Shown here: positions 1 through 13,651 of the stretch, piece after piece
How the letters are laid out: every line of letters begins with the position of its first letter
Numbering within the stretch: position 1 is the first letter of the stretch
From: Smittium mucronatum
Taxonomy: Eukaryota; Kickxellomycota; Harpellomycetes; Harpellales; Legeriomycetaceae
Length of the DNA: 29,165 bases
Direction of reading: 5' to 3'
Assembly: GCA_001953115.1 (NCBI GenBank)
Contig: LSSL01000294.1
Span: 42,224 to 71,388 of the forward strand
Notes under the pieces: generated by a model
What the model was told of the DNA's origin: nothing
Databases searched by the model: none
The model's input: only the letters and a program-made list of their open reading frames with translations
Translations under genes and position numbers: made by a program

Positions 1-2156
1 TAAATTTTATCAGATTCGACAAATAAATATTTTTTAATTATCTTTTATATCAAAATCTATTATTGATTGATTTAATGGTTCTGAACATTGATATCTTGCA
101 AATTCCACCTAACTTTTCAAAGAACCATTTATTATTATACCATAAATTTTTATTTTTTTCTAATAGCAAAAATTTACAATTACGGTTTAATATTTTAATA
201 TATTTTTCAAAAATTTGGTTATATTTAAATATATCGTTATTTATATCACCTAATTTTATAAAAATGAGAATTTAAAAGAAAAGTGTTGGATTTTAGAAAA
301 ATATTATGTCTAAACTCATTTATCTAATTTTTAATAGAGTTCTAATATAATAACCTAAATTGATGATAATTTAAAGCATATTTTTAAATAAAAAATAAAA
401 AATATATATCCTCAATTTACCTAATTTTTAATTTATTTTGATGATGATTGGGTGTTGAGACAAAAAACGACACTTTCAAATTAAATATTATTTTTATAGC
501 TGACGTAAAATAGATAAATTTATAAAATACCCAACAAAGTTTCAGATGAATTTTATACGTACAATTCGCATGTAGCTCAAATAAAAAATATGGTTATAAT
601 TATACTTGGGTGTGCATTAGTATAATAAAACTAAAAAATTTAGACTATGCTAAGGCAAACAGACCATCTTAATGTTTAAATTGAATTTCTTAAAAAAAAA
701 TTGTTATTAATCTTAATATTTAATAAAAAATGTAATACATTTAATTTAAAATTTTAAAAGTAAATGGTGTAACATAATATTTAATAACTTTTGATTTAAA
801 TTAAAATATATTTTTAATAGTACATTTTTATTTAATTATACAACTAAAATGTATAAACAATCAAAAATGGAAAAGATAGTAATTTTAAGTAAAAATTTTA
901 ACCTTGAACCAATTCCCAGTGGATACGGAGCCGTTAGAGCGACAGATGAGAGTGGGATGAGATTTGATTATTTTTTCCTTTTATTGTATTTTTACTTTGG
1001 TTTTTTCTAGTATATGAATATAATAAATAAACCCCCTTTAAAATTAAATAATAAAAAAAACTGAAAATTTAAAAATTCAAAAAAATTAATTTTTAGCTAA
1101 TAAATTCCGTTTTTGAATAGAAATTGGTGAAATATAACATCATAAATTGTAATAAATGCTCAGGTTTTCTTGAAATTTATTTTATATCTGAAGAAAAATT
1201 AATTATATTTTTAATAGTAAAACTTATTACAATTCAAACTCATTCGATTAATTAAAATAAATTGAATAAGAGGAAACTTGCTCTTAGATTTGATTATTAA
1301 CTTGAAATATACAATCAAAATTTTTTTTATCAAATTATTTAAATTTATCAATAGATATTTCAAATTAATTTTACAGCAATAAAGATAAAAACAGTTGTTT
1401 AGAAATGAAATTCCCGTTATTGCAAAAGTATAATAATCACGTATTTAATAATTAGCAATTTTTTATTATTTTTCGTTTTTTGGAAATATATAATAGTTTA
1501 AGAAATGAAATTAACAATTTTTAAAAATATAAATCATTTCCTAAATAATTATTTAGTATGTATTATCTAATTTTATTTAGTAAAAACTTCTTATTAATCT
1601 AAAATATGCGGTATTTATTATCGAATTATAAAAATTTATATTAAAAAATATTTAATTCTATACCATACCTTTGATTTTCGTGGAATAGGATTTATCCTTT
1701 ATAAATGTAATTGTGAATAATTTTAAATTGGCATATTTAACTCCCACTTGCAAAATTAAGAACTTTTATATTTAAAAATAACTCTATGACTATTTGAATA
1801 CCATAAAATTCATTACACAGAAACATAAATATAATTCTTTCAATGGAAGAAAATAATATCACTTCAATTTAAACCTGAAAATTTTATAAAAATAATCAGA
1901 AATTAATTTTAAATACATTCTCAATAGCTTTTTGTAATGATATAAAAAAAATTGTCAAATTTCTGAATTCCGATATATAAGTAAATTTTTTTTTAGTCGA
2001 TTAGAAATATTTATATAAAGAAAATTATGTATAAATGCGAATTTCTCAAATATTTGAACCAGGTATTTTTGAAATTATCAAAAGTTTTGTTTTTAATAAA
2101 AAATCAAAATTTATATATATTTTGATTTGTTAAATGGTTTTTTTCCTCAGAAAAAG
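1..2156. other. AT-rich gene-free DNA, left end of window
   Basis: No coding region can be supported here. The sequence is dominated by A/T runs and stop codons in all frames. The only open frame over 60 codons (63-275, +) has a composition of I, L, F, N and S expected from random AT-rich DNA and no motif. The one compositional exception is the short GC island at about 903-966, listed separately. Confidence 0.7.
903..966. other. GC-rich island in AT-rich DNA (possible ncRNA or relic)
   Basis: About 60 bp with close to 50% G+C stand out sharply from flanks that are nearly all A/T. The island contains the small hairpin ACGGAGCCGT at 925-934 and a possible enclosing 5-bp stem, TCCCA (914-918) with TGGGA (954-958). 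In AT-rich genomes such islands often mark structured RNA genes, but it matches no tRNA, 5S rRNA or snRNA that I recognise. It could equally be a remnant of inserted DNA. Confidence 0.25.
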
Positions 2157-2762
2157 GAAAAATTAGATGAAATCTGGAAAATTCCACAAATTCTGGAAAG
2201 TATACACAAATTGTATTTTTACAAATCATTTTTGACCACTAATTTCGAGAAAATTCTGCAAAAAAATATATACAGGCTTTATTGAATATATTTTTTGATT
2301 TAACTCATTTATTCGCTGTTCCGAAAAATGACATTATATTTTTTATTCTATTTTCGGACCCAGGAATGATATAAAGCCCTTTTTTTTTCTATTTATCATT
2401 TTCTATTTGATGGTTAATTAGGCTTATAGAATTATTAGAAACTATAATAAATTGAATATTTTTATTTTAGGATTGTGATAGCTAAAATTTAGCACTTTTC
2501 ATGAAAGTTTAAATATGAGACACATCTATTAAATAAAATCTTTGTGAAAACACGAAATAAATATATCCATAAAGTTTTATTTTTAATATATAATAACTTA
2601 AGTTACGTTTTAGCCAAAAGAAAAAAAAACAGCCAATTTTTATATTTTTAAAAAAAATTGAGGAATTTTTCCAAATTTGCGGACAAAAATTACTAGTTAA
2701 AAATAGATTCCTGACATGTTTTCCATAATTTGCGGAAATCTCCGGGGTTTATCTATTTTTTC
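2157..2762. repeat. Decayed inverted repeat, arms about 90 bp, 427-bp spacer
   Basis: The left arm (2157-2245) read forward aligns with the right arm (2673-2762) read as reverse complement, about 63 of 90 positions identical by eye. Matching blocks include non-AT words such as TTCC(A/G)CAAATT, TGGAAA and G(A/T)CC(A/G)C. Weaker similarity continues inward to about 2280 and 2627. The spacer has no coding frame. Several mismatches are transitions. This looks like an old fold-back or MITE-type element; no target-site duplication can be fixed. Confidence 0.6.
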
Positions 2763-5406
2763 GGGACTTATTATATTGATTAGCACCAACCTATTTTGAT
2801 TCTAATAAAATTAGAATAAATAAAAAAAGGGCAAAAAACACAAGTAAATAAAATTATGAATTATATGTTTCAACTTTAAAATATCTAGCAGGTCCTCATA
2901 ACAGGAGAGGTAATTTATTGGGATGATAAAATTAAATCATAAATTATACAAATATTTATAATAAAAATATTTATATTTTTTGTACAGTTTTATATTCAAC
3001 TCTTTAAACATAAAAAATTAATTTTCAATTTAAAACAGTTTTGAGAAATAAATATACCAAAAAATTGACTTTAAAAGCCTAATTGGATATAATAACAAAT
3101 ATAAAATATAAAATATAGTGTTGAACTTTACTCGTACGGCAAAAAACTTAAATTTGTAAAATATTCATACTCAAGTAACTTATTAATGTATTCTTTGTCA
3201 TATAAAAGCTAAATTTTAAATCAATAAATATGTAATAACATATATTTTCTTTTTTAAATCTAATATTTGTGTAATTAAACTATATTAAGTAATATTATAA
3301 ATAAAAAAGATAAAAATGTATATTCACAATATCATAAAATTATATATTTTATCCGTTACATATTTTTTAATATGATATATCAAAGCAATTTAAAAGATAT
3401 AATTCTAAAATAAATAAATTTTCCTTCCACTAAAATAACTTTAAATTTTTTTAAAAGAAAACGGGACCTTAATTACTCTTTGCTTCTTATTCTTTCCGTT
3501 TTTAAAATCTAAGTAAATAATATGTTTTATAATGATTAATAAAAATTCATATATTTTGTAGTTATTTTAATAAATTGGGAAATCCATATTCATAAATATA
3601 TATATATAGTTTAACAATTTTAATGGCTTTATAATATAAAAAAAATGGAAATTTTTACATAAATATTAATTTTTCCAAGGATATAATCATTCATTCTTAT
3701 AAATTTGCGAAAAAAAATTCCTGGAAATGGATTATTTCATACAATTTTGAACTAATTATAATTAAACAGCATAAAAAACTAATGAAATAATGTCAAAATA
3801 AAAAGGAAAATAAGAATTTTTTCAATAAATTATTGGATATCTTTATGCACAATAATATATACCATTGAGAAAGTCGATACGATTACATTAAATAAAACTA
3901 AATGAAGAGATATAAAAATATATTTTAGCAATACCCATCCTTTAAAACCAAAAAAAAAATAATCAATTAATTAATTAATGATATTTGCCGAAATTATAAT
4001 TTTTTTTGGATTTTTTTTAAAATAATTAAAGGTAGTATACATAGAAATTCTTATAATAAAAAATCTAATCCAACAAAAAAAAGGAACAATTTTTTTTCTC
4101 GTTTTTTTTTTGAAAATTTTGATGTAGGATATTGATACTGAAATCTGGTTCGTGAACCATATATCTTCTCGCTAACATATTTTTTTTGCTGAAATACAAT
4201 TCCTATATTTTTTATTGAATTTTAAATAAATATTCTTCTAGAAACTCTTCTATTTCTTTATTCCTTACATATAATCACATACTCTTTTTTATTCTGGAAA
4301 AAGTCTTTTTCCTTTATTTTTATAGAGTTATTAAATTCAGTCACATCATATGCAATGTTAATTTGCGTGTTTTTAAGATATTATAATCTAAACTGATATC
4401 AATAAAGTTTTAATTCTTCCTAAAAATCACTATGTGAATGATACGTTGATTTAAAGACGCTATTTATTTTAAAAAAAAATTTCTGATATTAACTTCTCTA
4501 TATTATTAGCCAGAATATTACATTTTTTATTTTCAGTTGTAAAATTTATTTTACTTGATATAATAATTTTGAATTTTGGATGCCGCTTAATATTGATAAA
4601 ATTTTAATTTTTAGATTTAAAGACTCAAAAAAAAATTTAAGTAAACCTTACTCTTATAAGTCAAAATAGATAATTAAATATTACTTCTCATATTTTCTTA
4701 AAATCTATATAAAAAAAGCTTTTCTTTGAAAAATCTTTTTATGTTGTCTCCATGTTTTTAGATAGCTACATAAATTCAATCATCATTTCTACTAAAGAGC
4801 TTATAAAAAATTTTCTATCACCATTTATTTTATTATTTATCCCTTCATAGAAAATATATGATTATTTTCAGATAAGAACATTTTACTGTCCATAAAACCC
4901 CTAATTTACTGTTTATAAAAAAAAAACCGTGCAATCTATAATCAATAATACAAAATCTTTTTTGGTTAGGATAATTAATTAAGATAATTAGGCACTCTTT
5001 TTAAAGGTATTAAGATCAATTCCTTAATATCTATCGAAATATATCGGATAAAGAATAAGTAAATTACAATAAGCGTTACTGATATGTTAAAATTAAGTCA
5101 TAATTCATTAAACTCAAAATAATAGCGCGAGAAAAGATTCAAATCAAGGATTTTATCTATGAAGCTGTAGATGAAGCTTTTCAGATTTCCATTTTTACTC
5201 TAATATGATTCTTTTTATAAAATAAGAAAATATCATTTGAATTATTTTTATCAAATATAGTTAATAAAATATATAATCGGGGTTTTTAATCGTTTATTTG
5301 GGATTTTTGCGCCAATTATTATAAGATAGCTAGAATATTCAGTATTTTTAGAAGAAAATAAAAATTACCATCACTTCTTAGCTTTTAGTCAATAATTTGA
5401 ACTACT
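2763..5406. other. AT-rich gene-free DNA with simple repeats
   Basis: No gene is visible. Contents include (AT)n at about 3595-3608, a TTAA/ATTA tetranucleotide run at about 3962-3980, and a 14-bp hyphenated palindrome TGGTTC-GT-GAACCA at 4146-4159. A possible lone relic related to the 2157-2762 arms lies near 3670-3730 (words AAATTTGCGAAA and TTCCTGGAAA), but that similarity is weak. Confidence 0.6.
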
Positions 5407-5434
5407 CAACATTCAACATTCAACATTTAACATT
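5407..5434 (+). repeat. Heptanucleotide tandem repeat (CAACATT)x4
   Basis: Four back-to-back 7-bp units, three exact CAACATT followed by TAACATT. The period is not a multiple of three and the repeat lies in gene-free AT-rich DNA, so it is a minisatellite-type slippage tract rather than coding sequence. Confidence 0.8.
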
Positions 5435-8400
5435 GATAATCAAAAATATTTTGATTAATATGGTATTTTTTATAACTTTTCTGATATAAAAAATCATTTA
5501 TGATAAAAAAAATAGGATTTTAAAATTCTTTAATCCTACCTTAATGAATTTGATAAATAAAATTCTCAATTTAAGATATTACTGTAAGTATTTTTTTTAA
5601 ATTAATTTTGATCTTATATCAATTATTAAAAAAATATATATAGGCTCAGTAGATGTCGAAATATTTCGTGAGTATATTAAAAATTTTAATTATTGAATTA
5701 ATTAACAATTTTTTTTAATTCTCAAATATGTATTATTAAATTACCAAAATGTCACACAGATAAAAAAAAAAAATGGAATTAATTTACATTAATTCATTAT
5801 ATCAATACAAAGTATTTCCAGAGAAAAATGAGTGTTTACATTTAATAAAATCAAAAATATTAACATTTTTTTAAATTTATTGTGTGAAATTTCTTTAGTT
5901 ATATTGTTTATCAGTTTAAAAAACTTAATTTATCTATTTAAAATCAAAAAAATGATCATTTTTAAAGACTGATGATCATTTTTAATAGAAAAATTATCAA
6001 GATTATAAAATAGTAGAAATTAGTTTACGTTCATAAAAAACATAAATAATCTAAAAAACCATTAATTTTTTAATTTTATCTATCTTTAGAGTTAGATTGA
6101 AGATATCCATATCTTTCAAAAAACTATAAAAAACATTTGTAAAAATCTATATTAGTAATATTGATGAAAACAGTTATCATTTTTTAAGTTAAAAATTTTG
6201 AATTTTTTTATTTAAAGTGATTCATTTTTAGAAAAATTGATCTGCAATTAGACTAGAAATTTTTCACGATTAAATGAAATCGGATATGAAATTTATTTAA
6301 TTTTTTGCATATAAAATATCTATTGTTCATTTTTCCTAATAATTTTATTTAAAAAATATTTATAAAGCTCATTTCACGAAATCTGGTGAAATTAAAACAT
6401 TGATTTTTATATAATTTCATTTAATTTAAAATTTGATTTGAAAAAATGAAAAAAATAATTTCATTATATCTGCTACTAATATTTAAATTTATACTTTTTG
6501 TTTAAAATATTATACTTTAGCGAAATATAACATTAAGATCTGACATTTATTAACTACTAAAAAAAAATGAGCCAAATATGAAGTAATATTTCTAATTTAT
6601 GAATCAAAAAAATTATGGCAAGATATTGATTAAAATAGAAAATAAAATTCTTATTAGAAAAAATAAATAAATTTTATAACACTATTCTTATATACACATT
6701 TTTATTTTGCTTAAATAACTCTTTTAGTTGTATTAAATTTTCTCAGTAATTTTATTATTTCTATTTTTATGATTTTCTCAAGTTTATATATTTATGAAAA
6801 ATAAATATAAAAAATTGGGGAGCTTTATTATAGGTTCAGAAATTTCTTTATTAGCCTGAAATAATTATAAATTATAAATTTTGCAGAAGCTTTATTTTTA
6901 GGGGGCTTTATTTTATATCGGGGCTTGTATTTTTTAAATCATGAGTTTAAATATTATGCTACAATGTTAGGATAAATTTCATAACATATATTTATAACGA
7001 AAATTACATTTATACAGATCCATTATCTCCTATTTATTCTAGATTTAATTAGGGTTAATTTTTTATTCTATCAATATTGTTTCTTGTTTCCTTTTAATTT
7101 TACATACAAATTTAGTATGTAAAATATTTTTTTCAAATTTTAAATAATATACCACAGTCCTATTTCTGTAAATAAAAGAAAATATAAATAAAATTTTTAT
7201 CTTTAATTTCAATCCTTTATAAATCAGATATTTATCACGGAATTTTTAAAAAGCTCCCATATAAAACAGTTGTCTTTAAAATATTTGGAGCAGAGAAAAA
7301 AATTTTTTTTCTATTTGAAATATATTAATAAAAGAAAAAAGAGATGAAGCCCCTAAGCCAATATAAATTATAAATATCAAATTTTTTATTTATATTAATA
7401 ATCTATCTTTTTATGGAAAAATAAGCATATCATATATTATGAATCTATATTTATATGAAATTAACTGTTGCAAAAATAGATTAAGTTTTTCATAATACTA
7501 TGATTTGATTTATGTTTCATTATATCAATTAAAAAACTTTTTGGATATTTTTTAATCTATCAAAATTAATCTTATTTGCATGCATTTTTTTTACTATTAT
7601 TATCCAATAATTATCAAAATGGCTTTTAAAATTGATAAATTGAGGATTTTTTCAAAATTTTGATTTTATTCGATAAAATTTAGTGCTTCAGAATCAAATA
7701 TAAGAATTTTAACGAAAATCTAAAACAAAAAATTATGATAAAGAACATAAACTCCAAATCTAATCGGAATTATTTAAAATATATATATCAAGTCTATAGA
7801 TTTCTTATTTTCTCCACACTTAAATCAAACAATCAATGAAAAATGGATAATATTATAAAATAAACTCCTTAGATACTTATTTTTTGTAATTATGTTTACA
7901 ATTAGTGTATCAAGTAATTTCATTTTTTTAGAATCGAGGAATTTTATTCTAAGGTAACGTAATACAAAACTAAACTAAAAAAAATATTAGAAAAAAAATA
8001 TGGCTTAAAAAAATAAATATATAATTTTCAAATATAATTTTTTAAAACTGATTTATCCGATACTTAAGATATAAAAAACTTCAATGTGAACATTAGAATA
8101 AAAATTATTTTATATTTTCAAAGTTAAATATATATATAAATTAGATACTTTCATGGATTCCAAAAAATATTCAATTTATATTATAATACCCTAAAATTAT
8201 CTAGAATCTATTGAAAAAATGTAAATTTTATACAAGTATGTCAATTTTGTTAATTAATAATTAATAAATTTTTAAAAATATTGAATTTTTATTGGTAGTA
8301 TGGTTTATTTTATCAATGAAGATGTTTAACTGAAAATATTTATTTGTGAGTGGAAGAGATTATAAACATAAAATTGAAATAAAATTTATATTATCTTTAT

Positions 8401-11400
8401 ATATCTATCCATTCATGACATACAAATACTCCTATAATTATATCAATAAAATTTAAATTTAACCTTAGCTTTAAAATTAACACCTATAACTTGCTATCCC
8501 CAAATACAAAGATATTTATAATCTTTTTAAAGAACCGAAGAAAAAATCGGCGATTAGATAAATATAAAACTCAATAGATTTTCAAAAAAATGATATAAAT
8601 CATACAAAAAAGATATATGTATAATGTGGAACTTTTGATAAATAATTATATAAGTGCGGGCTATTAATCAAAAATATTTAAGGTATTTATAATTAAATTT
8701 TTTTAATGAATTTATAATTACACATATTAAATTTTTATAATGTTTTTTGATTACTATATTAAAATAAAACTGCATAATGATAATTTTATACATTTTAAAT
8801 AAATTAAAATAAGATTTTTCGGTATGACTGACAATATGCACCTCTAAAACAGCACTAAGCATAAAATTCTTTCATAAATATATAAAAGGTTAAATTTTTA
8901 TTAATAGACTTCATTTTTATTTACACATTTAACAATATTTGCACTGAAATTTTTTTAAGTAGAATTAAGAGTTAGAAATTATTAAATTTATCTAAATTAA
9001 TGACGAAATAAAATATAGTTAATTGATATAAGAATATTATAATATTTTTACAAAATAAGTTCGAATAATTGATATTTTTGATTACTTGCGAATTAGACCA
9101 CAAATTAAAAGTCTTTTAAAACGATTAGACATAAAATACCAAAATTAGTATGTAAAATTTAAAAATAATTTTTTGAAAATAATTGTAATGAGCCAATAGA
9201 TTCAGTACACACATTGAGTATTTTATCCAATGAAGAATGCCTCCAAAAAGCATAATCGACTTTTAGAAAATAGAAAATGGTATAAATAAGGAAACTTAGA
9301 CACTTTGGAATGGTTAAGCTTTTCTACTTGTGCCTTTACCTATCTTCTATATTTTTAACTAGTATATCCTTTTACCTTTTATTATTTAAAATATCCCATT
9401 AATACTGATCCTTACAAATAAAGTAGAAAAAATTTACAAGAATTTAATATAATTAGGGGAAAATATTACGAATTTATTAGATTAAAAAAATAAGTAAATA
9501 AGTTAAATTTAAACCGAATGTTATGAGAGAAAACCAATAACAGTCATATTTTTGAAATAAGTAAAGAAATAAAATTAGGAATACATTGGTAAAATTATAA
9601 AAAAAACACGGAAAAAAAGGTTTTAAAATTGATAGAAAAAATGATAAAAAAATATTTATCAAATAACTTATTCAAGCTTACAAACTTTTAAAAAATAAAT
9701 TATCTTTTTTAATTACACAAAAATGCATAAATTTCTTCTTTTTAAAAAAATTTAAAACATAAAATGAAAAACTTTTAATGATTGTAAAATTCAGAATACC
9801 GATTTATGTGACAAATGATATCAAATATGATTAAAAATCATAGAAACTTTACAAAATTCTAAATTCCAATTTTGGTTTTGATTAAATTTATCTATCTGAA
9901 TAGGCTCAAAATTATCTTGATCATTATCATTTAAGTTCATAGGCTATATAAAATAATATCTTTTTTTGAATTTTAAAAGATATTAATTGGTTTTAGATGC
10001 TATTAGAGTATTTTAAGGTAAAATATCACCTAATCTAATGGAAATTTACCAATATAATCCTAAATTGATTTATTTGCTTAGACTTTTCAAATATTTATTT
10101 ATACATTATTTACATGATTTATTTATATTTACTTCAATTTATTGTAAGAAATCAAATTTGATTCAAGTTATAATTTAGTCTTTTATTTGTATCCTCTTTA
10201 ATAATTGCTGAAATGATGATACCAATAAAGTAATATATAATTTTATATGTTTATTTTCTTATATAAAATTTATTAAAGTCTCTCTCTCAATTAAAAAAAA
10301 TATATGCATTTATATAAGGAATAATCATTTTTAGATTAATAAAACATTTTTATTGTCGCTATATTATATTACTAACAACTATAAGTAATTATTGACAAAT
10401 TGGTTGCTACTTTGGATTATAATTTAAACCAAATAAAATTAAAATTAAATTAAATAAAATAATCCCGATAATTTCAATTCATACAAAAGTATTTTATTAT
10501 TAATAATAACATTATATTTGATTTTGGACTAACAAATTTTAAAAAAATATATGTAAAAAAGCTTATCTATAAAAAACACCTACTCGAATAATTAATTATG
10601 AAAATGAATAATATTCTCAAAAATCATATTTATATATATTTTAAACTAGCATAAGAATATTTAATCTTCGTAAAATATATCTAAAAATAAATATATTCCA
10701 TAAAAATCATATTTATATTAAAAAAATGTATACTTATCTTTATTGAATTCAAGATTAACTTGAAAAATAAAGCAAAAATTTTGAAATTTTTTTAAAAATT
10801 ACGAAGGATTAAAACGTAGGAAAAAAATTAATTTAATAAAATACTGAAATTTAAGAAAAACTATTATTATTTTTTTAGCCACAGAAAATTTTTAATTCAT
10901 GGATCATATTATTTAATTTATTAAAATGTGTATAAGGCTTACTTGAAAATTTTTTAGGAAATATTATAATGAAATTTGAATTACTAATTTATAATGAATA
11001 AAAAAATAAATCATATTTCCCGGTTATTCTTATAATTAAGGTATGCATTCTTCAATAAATCAAATAATAAAATATATGAATAATTAATTCAAATTAATAC
11101 ATATTAGCACAAATTATGAATTTTTTTTCACATAAATTAGTCTAAAAAAACTAGAAAAAATGGAATAAATTTGGGTGATTTTAATAATCCAGAATATTTC
11201 ATTAAAAAATACTCTTTTTGACAATAACACCTGATCTAAACGATCTGGAAAAAATAATTTTATAATTTTTTTTTCATTATTTGTACTAAGAGATATTATA
11301 TTTATGTGGCTAAACATTATAAATTTTGTGTTAAAAAAAACTGAACCATAAAAACCAAAAAAATAAAGTAAAAATTTTAAAAAATGTTTAAAATCATAAT

Positions 11401-12236
11401 AATTTCATTCAAAAATTTCTGAGTTAATAATTTGAACATTTAAAAAAAATGAAAATTGTTTATCTAAATATTAATTTGTATAACTCTTCAGAATCTACTG
11501 ATGGTTTCAAGATATTCCTAACAAGTGTGAATTTAATTGAAATTTGTATAATTTTATTTTTATTTTTAATTTTAAAAAGCTAAAAATATAATGGATGATT
11601 TTAAATTTTAAAATATATATATAATAAACGATGTTTAACTCGATGTTTTTATATAGTGAAACATTTCTATTAATAAAAAGAAAAATTTAATAATATTAAA
11701 ACTTTACAATATAATCGATAGATTTATTTAGAGATGTGACTTGATAGTAAGTAAAATTATAGAAAGATTTCATCACTATAATATATTGAATTTTCAATTG
11801 ATTTATAAGTCATGAATACTTATGATGTATTTTCTTGAAAGTTCTCAAATTATAAAAAAATTGCATTGAATTTTTTTTAGAAAAAATTATTACTATTTTT
11901 TTATCTCAATCAAATAAAAATTCATAATTTCAAAAAAAAATATTAATAAAATGATGTTTTTGATATAAGGAATTTATTTAGAAAAAAATTCCACCTTACC
12001 CAAAAGATAATTGCAATCATCTCTACATCTTATTTATATAATTATTTCTAGCCCCATTTTTACAAACCGAAATTTTTTTTTAGCTCGATTAGTTTATTTA
12101 AATAATATAAATTAAATTGGCTATTAAATCTTGAATAATTTAATGTTTTAAAAAATCTATATGGATATTTATTAAAGTAAAATTCTACTTTTAAAATAAA
12201 ATCATATAAATGATACACTACAAATTTTAAAATAAA
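5435..12236. other. AT-rich gene-free DNA
   Basis: No supportable gene on either strand. Open frames of 60-67 codons at 8668-8862, 9477-9662 and 11114-11317 (all minus) have composition expected of random AT-rich DNA and no recognisable motif. A short direct duplication of TGATCATTTTTA occurs near 5951-5986. A group of GC-rich G(G)GGCTT words lies at 6817-7362 and is listed separately. Confidence 0.6.
6817..7362. repeat. Cluster of dispersed GGGGCTT(T)AT-like words
   Basis: Five short G-rich words stand out in A/T-only surroundings: GGGGAGCTTTATT (about 6818), TTAGGGGGCTTTAT (about 6898), TATATCGGGGCTT (about 6914) on the + strand, and their complements AGCTCCCATATAAAA (about 7253) and GAAGCCCCTAAG (about 7347). 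The first group is thus mirrored on the opposite strand about 400 bp away, which may be a badly decayed inverted repeat. Related words sit at 2272 (+) and 2374 (minus). Function unknown. Confidence 0.3.
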
Positions 12237-13651
12237 AATCCGATAAATATAAATTCAATTATAAAAATTCAATTTCAATTATACGTAGTGAATTTAAATT
12301 CGAAAAATGTGAAAATCAATCGGAAAAAATACAATAAATTCCAGAATAAATAATTTTCGGTTCAAAAAAAGTGAGATCGAATTTGAAAAAAGTGGGTTTC
12401 AATAATGGGATAATTAATAAATAGTTTTAAAAAAATATGAGTAATTAGGCGATAAAATTGCATGTGATTTGAAGTTAATATAATCATTGATTATATTAAT
12501 AAAAAAATAAATATTTAAACTTCAAATTTTGTATAAATTATAAACCGGTGTGATAAAAAACAATTATAACCCCATTTTGAATTATCAAATCTTATTAAAC
12601 AAAAAATCCTGTATAATATTAAACTATTCAAGTTTGCTAAAAATAACAAAAACCAATTTTAAGAAAGGTAGAGTAAAAAATCTCATAAATTCATCATAAA
12701 TTAGTCCTATTTTAATTATAGTAAACAGTATTTTTAATAGCTTAAATTTTAAATAAATCTCGCAAAAACCAAACATCATAATTCTAAGCTTATAAATCTT
12801 CAGAGTCTGATTTTTCTCAAAATAATTTTAAATATACATGTATTTTTATAAAAAAAAAATCATTTCAATACCGAAAAGTTATACATAGCTGGGTATAACA
12901 GAGGTTATTTATTCTTTATAATTATATTTATTGAAAAGATTAATATCCAAATAAATATAAATCGACAAAAATGCTCACTGTTATACTAATTGTAATACAT
13001 TTAGGTGATTTAATGATTTAAATATCCTCTGTAAAAAATTGGTTTCAGATGTACCCATTTAATGATACCCAGTATTATAAAAAAATAAAAAGCCAGTAAA
13101 TAAAAAATTCAATGGTTTATGAATTTTTTTATTTAACGAATATTAATTGTTTCCATTGAACTGAAAATCTTGTATTGGCGATTAAAAAATAACCAGTTAA
13201 AAGAAAATATTATTTTATAATTATCAAATAAGAGTAAGAGTAACTTTTTATTTATGTTTCAGGATTATTCCCTATATTCAATATATCTTGAGTAATTGGG
13301 GTTATAAATCAACTCTCATATTTGATTTAAAAATAGATTTTCAAAATTATTTCTAATAAAAAAATCAATTATATTATATTATTTAACACATGTTCTTATT
13401 TGAAAAGAAAATAAATGTAATACAGGAAAATAGATCTTGTAAAATAATGCAGATGTTCCGGATTAGCACATATTTTTTCCATAACTAGAAGTTACTTATT
13501 CTGGAACTGATTACACTTTTTTCTAATTTATTTTCGTTTTTTTCGAATGTAAATGCGTTGTGTCTAATTGAATTTACTTTTGTTGAATTGATTTTATTTA
13601 TACCCAATTAGAAAATTTCTTTTCGGAATTGATTTTCAGATTTATCGAATT
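12237..13651. repeat. Decayed long inverted repeat, 1.4 kb element
   Basis: The left arm (12237-12353) read forward matches the reverse complement of the right arm (13492-13651) in two blocks. The inner block pairs 12294-12353 with 13492-13552, about 46 of 59 identical, including TTCCAGAATAA. The outer block pairs 12237-12260 with 13627-13651, sharing CGATAAAT and TCAATT. The right arm has about 40 extra bases between blocks. The interior has no coding frame. Size resembles the 19236-20668 element, but the arms are not similar to it. Likely an old non-autonomous fold-back element. Confidence 0.55.

Noticed and set aside
896..912. GGTTCAAGG on the minus strand, like a tRNA T-loop
   Set aside because: No paired T stem and no D arm or acceptor stem around it.
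11114..11317. 67-codon minus-strand frame in the AT-rich tract
   Set aside because: It starts with ATG and has a somewhat mixed composition, but frames of this length arise by chance here and no family was recognised.
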